DNA of 64,000 nt from CAIWHR01 sp963816925 (lineage in GTDB: Bacteria > Pseudomonadota > Gammaproteobacteria > Burkholderiales > Casimicrobiaceae). The first letter of the stretch is position 1. Each line of letters starts with the position of its first letter. Positions 57,010-64,000 of this stretch are shown here, one piece after another. A program made the position numbers and the translations under genes. Below the pieces are notes generated by a model. That model saw only the letters and a program-made list of their open reading frames with translations, was not told where the DNA came from and did no database searches. The stretch is taken from assembly GCA_963816925.1 (NCBI GenBank), contig CAWFMY010000039.1, forward strand, positions 1 to 64,000, read 5' to 3'.

Positions 57010-57735
57010 CTACAGGTTCAGCATCTTCTCCCGTTCCTCGCGCGTCGGCGTGAAGCCCCGGTTCTCGTAGAAGCTGAATATCGCCTCGACGATTTCCACC
57101 GGTTCCTCGAGGATCTGCATGAGGCCGAGGTCCTTCTCGCCGATCATGCGCTCGGCGACCAGCGTGTTCCCGATCCAGTCCGTGAGGCCCTGCCAGAAGG
57201 CGCGGCCGACGAGGATGATCGGAATCTTGCGGCTCTTCCCGGTCTGCACGAGCGTGAGGCATTCGGACAGCTCATCGAGCGTGCCGAAGCCGCCGGGCAA
57301 CACGACATAGGCGGAGGCCCACCGCACGAACATCATCTTGCGCGCGAAGAAATAGCGGAAGTCGAAGCTCACGTCCTGGAAGTCGTTGCCGCCTTTTTCG
57401 TGCGGCAGCAGGATGTTGAGCCCGATCGCCGGAGACTTGCCCGCGAACGCGCCGCGGTTGGCGGCTTCCATGAGGCCGGGGCCGCCGCCCGAGATGACGG
57501 AGAATCCGGCGTCCGAAAGGAGCCGCGCGATCGTCTCCGCCTTCTCGTAGTACGGATGCCCCGCCTTGATCCGCGCGCTGCCGAACATCGAAACGGCGGG
57601 CCGCAGTCCGCGCAGGCGCTCGGTCGCCGCCGCGAACTCTGCCATAATCCCCAGCACCCGCCAGGCCTCCTGACCGTTGGTCGTGTACATCGCCTGCGGA
57701 TCGATGAGTTCCGGAATCTTGGTGGTCTGTGCCAT
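57010..57735 (-). CDS. LOG family protein (TIGR00730-like Rossmann fold)
   Basis: 241 residues. SVISGGGPGLMEAANRGA and VVLPGGFGTLDELSE (the PGGxGTxxE motif) place it in the LOG family, whose members release nucleobases from nucleoside monophosphates (cytokinin-activating phosphoribohydrolases) or are uncharacterised in bacteria. MFVRWASAYVVLPGGFGT is typical. ATG 57735 (MAQTTKIPELIDPQ) shares bases with the polA start on the other strand; a later start, at MYTTNGQEAW, would avoid this. Confidence 0.87.
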   Translation of the reverse strand: MAQTTKIPELIDPQAMYTTNGQEAWRVLGIMAEFAAATERLRGLRPAVSMFGSARIKAGHPYYEKAETIARLLSDAGFSVISGGGPGLMEAANRGAFAGKSPAIGLNILLPHEKGGNDFQDVSFDFRYFFARKMMFVRWASAYVVLPGGFGTLDELSECLTLVQTGKSRKIPIILVGRAFWQGLTDWIGNTLVAERMIGEKDLGLMQILEEPVEIVEAIFSFYENRGFTPTREEREKMLNL

Positions 57736-60505
57736 GCCTTCGCTCGTTCTGGTGGATGGTTCGTCGTACCTGTATCGCGCGTTCCACGCGCTGCCGGACC
57801 TGCGCACGTCGCGCGGCGAACCGACGGGTGCGCTGCGCGGCGTCGTGTCGATGTTACGCCGGATAGCCGAAGACGAGAAACCCGACTACTTCGCCGTCGT
57901 CTTCGACGCGCCGGGCAAGACCTTCCGCGACGACTGGTATCCCGAGTACAAGGCCAACCGGCCGCCGATGCCGGACGACCTCGCGCTGCAGATCGAGCCG
58001 CTGCACGCGCTGGTGCGCGCCCATGGCTGGCCACTGCTGATGATCGAGGGCGTGGAGGCCGACGACGTGATCGGCACGCTCGCGACGCGGGCGAAGGCGG
58101 ACGGCATCGACACCGTCATCTCGACGTCCGACAAGGATCTCGCGCAGCTCGTGCAGCCCGGCATCACGCTGGTCAACACGATGAGCAACGAGAAGCTGGA
58201 CGATCCGGGCGTGGTCAACAAGTTCGGCGTGCGCGCGGATCAGGTGCTCGATTTCCTCACGCTGACCGGCGATGCCGTCGACAACGTGCCGGGCGTGCCG
58301 AAGGTCGGCCCGAAGACCGCGGCGAAATGGCTCAACCAATACGGCAGCCTCGCCGCCATCGTCGCGCACGCGGACGAAATTCCCGGCGTGGTCGGCGAAA
58401 ATCTGCGCGCGACGCTCGACTGGCTGCCCACCGGAAGAAAGCTGCTGACGGTCAAGACCGACTGCGCGCTGCCGGTCATGCTCGCCGACCTCGTCCCCGG
58501 CGCGCCCGCGCGGAGCGAGTTGAAGCCGCTCTACGAACGCTTCGAATTCAAGAGCTGGTTGCGCGACATCGAGGGCGGCGCCGCCGAACCCGATGCGGGT
58601 GCGGCGATCGCGGATCGCGCGGCGCGGCAGGACACTCGTCGCTTCGACGACGCGGGCGACCCCGATGCCGGGCGCCCCGCGCATCCGCCGCCGAAGGTCG
58701 AGCGGCACTACGAAACCGTGCTCGACATGGCGACGTTCGAGCGCTGGATGACGGCGATCGAGAGCGCGGACCTCGTCTGCCTCGACACGGAGACCACGAG
58801 CCTCGATCCGATGACCGCGCAGATCGTCGGGCTGTCGTTCGCGATCGAGCCTGGGCATGCGTGCTATGTGCCGCTGACGCATCGCTATCCCGGCGCGCCC
58901 GATCAGCTGCCGATTGCCGACGTGCTGGCGCGGCTCAAGCCGTGGCTTGCCGATCCCGCGCCAAGGAAGCTGGGCCAGAACCTCAAATACGACGAGCACG
59001 TGCTGGCGAACCACGGTCTCGCGCTCGCGGGCGTGGCGCACGACACGCTGCTCGAGTCCTACGTGCTGGAGGCGCACCGGCCGCACGACATGGACAATCT
59101 CGCGTGGCGTCATCTCGGCGTGAAGACGATCACCTTCGCCGAAGTCGCCGGCAAGGGCGCAAAGCAGATCGGGTTCGACCAGGTCGCGCTGGAGGAAGCC
59201 ACGGCCTACTCGGCGGAAGATGCCGACATCACGCTCCAGCTCCATCGTCACCTGCATCCGCAACTCGCGGCGGAGCCGAAGCTCGATCACGTCTACGCCG
59301 CGATCGAGATGCCGGTGCGCGAGGTCCTGTTCCGGATGGAGCGCAACGGCGTGATGATCGACGCCGCGCTGCTCGCCGCGCAGAGCCGCGAGCTGGGCGA
59401 CAAGGCGTTGGCGCTGGAGCAGCAGGCCTACCAGCTCGCCGGCCAGCCGTTCAATCTCGCGTCGCCGAAGCAGCTGGGCGAGATCCTGTTCCAGAAGATG
59501 AAGCTGCCGGCGCTGCGGAAGACGGCGACCGGCCAGCCGTCGACCGACGAGGAAGTGCTCACCGAGCTCGCCGCCGACTATCCGCTTCCGAAGGTGCTGC
59601 TCGAGCATCGCGCGCTGACGAAATTGAAATCGACCTACACGGACAAGTTGCCGCAGATGGTGAACGCGCGCACGGGACGGGTGCACACGACGTTCAGCCA
59701 GGCGACCGCGGTGACCGGGCGGCTTGCGTCGAGCGACCCGAACTTGCAGAACATCCCGGTGCGCACGGCGGAAGGACGAAGGATTCGCGAGGCATTCATC
59801 GCTCCGCCAGGACATGCCGTCGTGTCGGCGGATTATTCGCAGATCGAGCTTCGGATCATGGCGCACCTGTCCGGCGACGCGGCGCTGGTGAAGGCATTCA
59901 AGGAGGGCGCCGACATCCACCGCGCGACCGCCGCGGAGATCTTCGCCGTTCCGCTGTCGGAGGTCACGTCCGAGCAGAGGCGATACATCAAGGCGGTGAA
60001 CTTCGGGCTCATCTACGGCATGGGCGCGTTCGGCCTCGCGCAGCAGCTCGGGATCGAGCGCGCGGCCGCGCAGCAATTCATCGAAAAATATTTCCAGCGC
60101 TATCCGGGCGTGGCCGAATACATGCAGGTCACCCGCGAATTCGCGCGCGACCACGGCTACGTCGAGACGGTGTTCGGGCGGCGGCTCTGGCTGCCGGACA
60201 TCAAGGCGGCGGGCGGGCCGCGGCGGGCCGGCGCCGAGCGCGCGGCGATCAACGCCCCGATGCAGGGCACGGCCGCGGACCTCGTGAAGCTTGCGATGAT
60301 CGCCGTGCAGGGGTGGCTCGAAAGCGAGCACCTCGCGACGAAGCTCGTTCTGCAGGTCCACGACGAGCTGGTCCTCGAAGTGCCGGAGCGCGAGCTCGCC
60401 CGCGTGAAGAAGGAGCTGCCGGAAAAGATGACCGGCGTCGCGCAACTGTCGGTGCCGCTCGTCGTCGATGTCGGCGTCGGCCCCAACTGGGAGCAGGCGC
60501 ACTAG
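57734..60505 (+). CDS. polA: DNA polymerase I
   Basis: 923 residues with all three domains. The 5'-3' exonuclease has LVDGSSYLYRAFHAL, VVFDAPGKTFRDDWYPEYKANR and GVEADDVIGTLA. The 3'-5' exonuclease has LVCLDTETTSLDPM and YDEHVLANHG. The polymerase has SADYSQIELRIMAHLSGD (motif A), RRYIKAVNFGLIYGMG (B) and LQVHDELVLEVPE (C). It fills gaps and removes RNA primers. ATG 57734-57736 overlaps the divergent LOG start codon, so the polA promoter must lie inside the LOG coding region. Confidence 0.95.
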   Translation: MPSLVLVDGSSYLYRAFHALPDLRTSRGEPTGALRGVVSMLRRIAEDEKPDYFAVVFDAPGKTFRDDWYPEYKANRPPMPDDLALQIEPLHALVRAHGWPLLMIEGVEADDVIGTLATRAKADGIDTVISTSDKDLAQLVQPGITLVNTMSNEKLDDPGVVNKFGVRADQVLDFLTLTGDAVDNVPGVPKVGPKTAAKWLNQYGSLAAIVAHADEIPGVVGENLRATLDWLPTGRKLLTVKTDCALPVMLADLVPGAPARSELKPLYERFEFKSWLRDIEGGAAEPDAGAAIADRAARQDTRRFDDAGDPDAGRPAHPPPKVERHYETVLDMATFERWMTAIESADLVCLDTETTSLDPMTAQIVGLSFAIEPGHACYVPLTHRYPGAPDQLPIADVLARLKPWLADPAPRKLGQNLKYDEHVLANHGLALAGVAHDTLLESYVLEAHRPHDMDNLAWRHLGVKTITFAEVAGKGAKQIGFDQVALEEATAYSAEDADITLQLHRHLHPQLAAEPKLDHVYAAIEMPVREVLFRMERNGVMIDAALLAAQSRELGDKALALEQQAYQLAGQPFNLASPKQLGEILFQKMKLPALRKTATGQPSTDEEVLTELAADYPLPKVLLEHRALTKLKSTYTDKLPQMVNARTGRVHTTFSQATAVTGRLASSDPNLQNIPVRTAEGRRIREAFIAPPGHAVVSADYSQIELRIMAHLSGDAALVKAFKEGADIHRATAAEIFAVPLSEVTSEQRRYIKAVNFGLIYGMGAFGLAQQLGIERAAAQQFIEKYFQRYPGVAEYMQVTREFARDHGYVETVFGRRLWLPDIKAAGGPRRAGAERAAINAPMQGTAADLVKLAMIAVQGWLESEHLATKLVLQVHDELVLEVPERELARVKKELPEKMTGVAQLSVPLVVDVGVGPNWEQAH

Positions 60506-60533
60506 CGGTGCGAGCGGCGCGCCGCCTTCCGGC

Positions 60534-61330
60534 CTACGCGGGCAGGCCGAAGATTTCCTTGTAGCTCGTGTATATCGTCGCCATGCCGACGGGAATCAGC
60601 ACCAGGAAGCCGAGCGCGAGCGGGATGCTCGCGAGGATCGACGAACAGCAGTCCGAGCAGCCCGTAGATCAGGAACGGCGGGACATTGCGCATGCAGGCG
60701 CGGAAGCTCGTCATCATCGCCGCCCAAGGCGCGTCGCCGCGCAGCACGATGAGCGCGGGCGCGAACCAGAACGCCATCAGCAGTGGGAGCGCGCAAAGCA
60801 TGCCCACGGCGATCACCAGGAGCACCGAGAGCCCCATGCCGGTCGAACAGCGAGCTTCCCATCTGCACCGCGTCGCCGGCCGCAAGGAGCGCGAGGAAGC
60901 CGCCACCGAGCGCGATGAACGCGGTCGCGAGGGTGATGCAGCCGACGACGATCCAGCCGGCGAAATAGAGCAGCGCGACGATGATGAGCGGCCCCGCCTT
61001 TTCGCTGAAGCCGGCGAAAAGGTGCGACACCTTCAGTGTGCCGCCGTGATCCTGCACGCGGCAGCCGAGGACGATGCCGCCGATGAACACCGGATTGAGC
61101 AGCGACACCGCGATCTGCCCGAGGAACGGAACGATCGACAGCCCGATCATGATCGCGATGTACAGGATCGTGATGACGAGCCAGATGCCGGGCGCCCCGG
61201 TGAAGAGCCGCCAGGCGCTGCTCCACCATGCAGTGCCGTGCCCGGCGGGAACGGCCCAGCCATCGGGCGGTGGCGTCGGCGCGGCGGGAGTCGAACTGGA
61301 AGATGGGAAGGATGCGGCGGGCGTTTCCAT
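60534..61330 (-). CDS. BPSS1780-type membrane protein, two apparent frameshifts
   Basis: About 265 residues. The N-terminus is Pro/Ser-rich (TPAAPTPPPDGWAVPAGHGTAWW), then helices (WLVITILYIAIMIGLSIVPF, PLIIVALLYFAGWIVVGCI). The frame changes near 60835 to MGLSVLLVIAVGMLCALPLLMAFWFAPALIVLRG and near 60645 to ILASIPLALGFLVLIPVGMATIYTSYKEIFGLPA. The C-terminal FAPALIVLRGDAPWAAMMTSFRA block matches the paralogue at 54709. Function unknown. It converges with polA. Confidence 0.75.
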
Positions 61331-61453
61331 CACGGGATGCCTCCAGTATTCGACCTGAAGACGACGGTATCACACGCGGTGCGCCAACGCCGTGCGCTCG
61401 CTTTCGTGCCGCGAACTCGCGCCCGCGGTTCGCGCGGGCAGCCCAACAGCCGG

Positions 61454-62059
61454 TCAGCCGGCCCTTTCCTTGGGGATCCAATCGCGCAGGCGGCGGCCGA
61501 GCTCGGGCGGCGAGTCGGTCCGCAAATACACGGCGTGATGCCGCGTTTCCTGCACCAGCACATAGCCGAACGACGCAAGCAGGTGCGCCATCGCCGGGCT
61601 GTCGCGGCCGAAGCGGTGGACGCGCACGATGTAGGCGCGCCGGCCGGGCGGCGTCGCGAGGAGCGCGGTAAGCATCGCGCGCCCGTGGCCATGGCCCCGC
61701 CACTCGGAATCGACGCCGGTCAGCCACAGCTCGAATCCGGCGTCGATCGCCTTGAAGAGACCGAAGCCGATGGCTTTGTTGGCCGCGCCGCCGCGTTCGG
61801 GGAGATAGACATAGCCCGGCACGGCAACCGTCGTGAGGTCGCCCGTGCGCGGGTCTTCCTCGACGAAGTATCCGGTGTTGAGCGCCTGCCGCAGGTTCGA
61901 GAAGAACAGCGCGGCCTCGCGCGAGTCCGTCGCAAGTTCGCGGTCGAAGCTGCCGCGCGATGCGCCGTCGCGAATCAGCGCGCGGAGGATAGGCAGATGG
62001 CCGACGTGGGCAGGTTGGAGCATGGGCATGTCACCGTAGGGTACCCGGTTCGAGTTCAT
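61454..62059 (-). CDS. GNAT-family acetyltransferase
   Basis: 201 residues. The acetyl-CoA-binding motif A is LTGVDSEWRGHGHGRAMLTALLA, and FGYVLVQETRHHAVYLR closes the fold. The N-terminal LQPAHVGHLPILRALIRDGASRGSFDREL is the acceptor side. The substrate is not predictable. ATG 62059 was chosen because the conserved part starts soon after. It is divergent from groES. Confidence 0.75.
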   Translation of the reverse strand: MNSNRVPYGDMPMLQPAHVGHLPILRALIRDGASRGSFDRELATDSREAALFFSNLRQALNTGYFVEEDPRTGDLTTVAVPGYVYLPERGGAANKAIGFGLFKAIDAGFELWLTGVDSEWRGHGHGRAMLTALLATPPGRRAYIVRVHRFGRDSPAMAHLLASFGYVLVQETRHHAVYLRTDSPPELGRRLRDWIPKERAG

Positions 62060-62263
62060 GGTAATCCGCTGACGCGGGGGTCGGGTAGCCGGCTTACGAA
62101 CGGTTGCCGCGCTTCCGCGAACGGTCGGCCACCCGCTTGTTCCGCACCGCTTCGATGGCGGATCGACTCGGCGAGTTCCGCGGCGCGGCGGCGCCCGAGT
62201 CGGATGACGGCGCGCCAGGCGCGCAAATCCCGACAGACCGGAAAATAAACCCCGTCCCAAGGG

Positions 62264-62292
62264 TTGATTTGCGGCACTTCACCCGCTATTAT
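62264..62292 (+). promoter_or_regulatory. groES-groEL promoter (sigma-70 type)
   Basis: TTGATT at 62264-62269 and TATTAT at 62287-62292 are separated by 17 bases, close to the sigma-70 consensus. The -10 box abuts and overlaps the CIRCE operator by one base, so HrcA binding would block transcription. The leader to the groES start is about 120 bases. Confidence 0.75.
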
Positions 62293-62318
62293 TAGCACTC
62301 GCTGAAGTTGAGTGCTAA
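62292..62318. promoter_or_regulatory. CIRCE element (HrcA operator)
   Basis: TTAGCACTC (62292-62300), nine-base spacer, GAGTGCTAA (62310-62318), a perfect CIRCE inverted repeat. HrcA binds this site and represses groESL until heat stress. It sits directly at the -10 box of the groES promoter. Confidence 0.95.
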
Positions 62319-62422
62319 CAAGGGGGCCAACCGGCCGCCGCCGCACCGGCACCCTGCCAACCCAGGCGGGCGTTGCAAGCGTCTGATTATCATCGAATAT
62401 CCACTAGGAGTGAGCGCACACT

Positions 62423-62710
62423 ATGAAGATTCGTCCTTTGCACGATCGCGTGATCGTAAAGCGGCTCGAGGAAGAACGTAAATCCGCCGGCGGCATCGTG
62501 ATCCCCGATACCGCGGCCGAGAAGCCTTCGATGGGCGAAGTCGTCCACGCCGGCCCGGGCAAGACCGACGACAGCGGCAAGCTGGTTCCGATGGGCGTGA
62601 AGCCGGGCGACAAGGTCCTCTTCGGCAAGTACTCCGGCCAGGAATTCAAGCTCGAAGGGCAGGACCTGCTCCACATGCGCGAAGACGACATCATCGGCAT
62701 CGTCGCCTGA
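62423..62710 (+). CDS. groES: Co-chaperonin GroES
   Basis: 95 residues, standard length. MKIRPLHDRVIVKRLEEERKSAGGIVIPDTAAEKP contains the mobile loop that caps GroEL, and VLFGKYSGQEFKLEGQDLLHMREDDIIGIV ends the protein. It works as a seven-subunit lid in ATP-driven folding. It lies 40 bases before groEL, under the CIRCE-controlled promoter. Confidence 0.97.
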   Translation: MKIRPLHDRVIVKRLEEERKSAGGIVIPDTAAEKPSMGEVVHAGPGKTDDSGKLVPMGVKPGDKVLFGKYSGQEFKLEGQDLLHMREDDIIGIVA

Positions 62711-62750
62711 CCCTTCCCCCAATCGCACAAGCAATCCAGGAGAACTATCC

Positions 62751-64000
<1,250 letters not shown>

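Noticed and set aside
57854..60502. A long minus-strand open frame opposite polA
   Set aside because: It is the antisense shadow of polA, whose motifs are complete on the plus strand.

Overview
The window looks like chromosome from a high-GC betaproteobacterium, probably Burkholderiales-like. The evidence is strong G/C bias at third codon positions and familiar betaproteobacterial neighbourhoods: gmk-rpoZ-spoT, ppk-sixA-ppx, yqgE-ruvX-pyrR-pyrB-pyrC', thrB-DUF2782-LOG-polA, a pilGHIJL chemosensory cluster, BPSS1780-type membrane proteins, and a 69-bp G/C-rich repeat of a kind common in Burkholderiales intergenic regions. I see no rRNA, tRNA, CRISPR array, transposase or phage gene.

Layout. 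1-4.3 kb: a surface-structure locus with two secreted subunits, a minor subunit, a PapD-like chaperone and a short usher-like outer-membrane barrel. 4.3-8.3 kb (minus): spoT, rpoZ, gmk, yicC. 8.5-13.8 kb (plus): Ser/Thr kinase, PP2C phosphatase, DnaQ-like exonuclease, polyphosphate kinase, SixA. 14.0-15.5 kb (minus): ppx. 15.6-27.1 kb (plus): ilvA, then pilG, pilH, pilI, pilJ and a giant pilL, which control type IV pili. 27.1-29.2 kb (minus): a fused monoheme cytochrome-porin and a diheme cytochrome c4, a candidate outer-membrane electron conduit. 29.5-35.7 kb: an EF-G paralogue, an RnfD-like membrane protein, a DUF2330 protein, a BON-domain protein and a PhoD-like phosphatase. 35.8-41.2 kb (plus): yqgE-ruvX-pyrR-pyrB-pyrC', a dienelactone-hydrolase-like protein and cysC. 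41.3-47.8 kb: a less conserved, lower-GC stretch with a lipoprotein, an AhpD-type protein, a GGDEF/EAL enzyme, one badly broken gene and small orphans. 47.9-54.1 kb: a flavin oxidoreductase, an ABC-type binding protein, yggX, argA and uvrD. 54.1-62.1 kb: two related membrane proteins around thrB, DUF2782, LOG and polA, then a GNAT acetyltransferase. 62.2-64.0 kb: groES and groEL behind a perfect CIRCE operator; groEL runs off the end.

More than twenty apparent single-base frame breaks interrupt otherwise well conserved genes, including ppk, ppx, ilvA, pilL and the DUF2330, hydrolase and BPSS1780 genes. In each the conserved protein continues in a neighbouring frame. The density, about one per 3 kb, and the good conservation on both sides point to residual sequencing indels rather than decay. 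Coordinates of such genes span the whole reconstructed gene.

Most novel-looking parts: the cytochrome-porin/c4 pair, the shortened usher-like locus at the left edge, and the DUF2330/RnfD-like pair.
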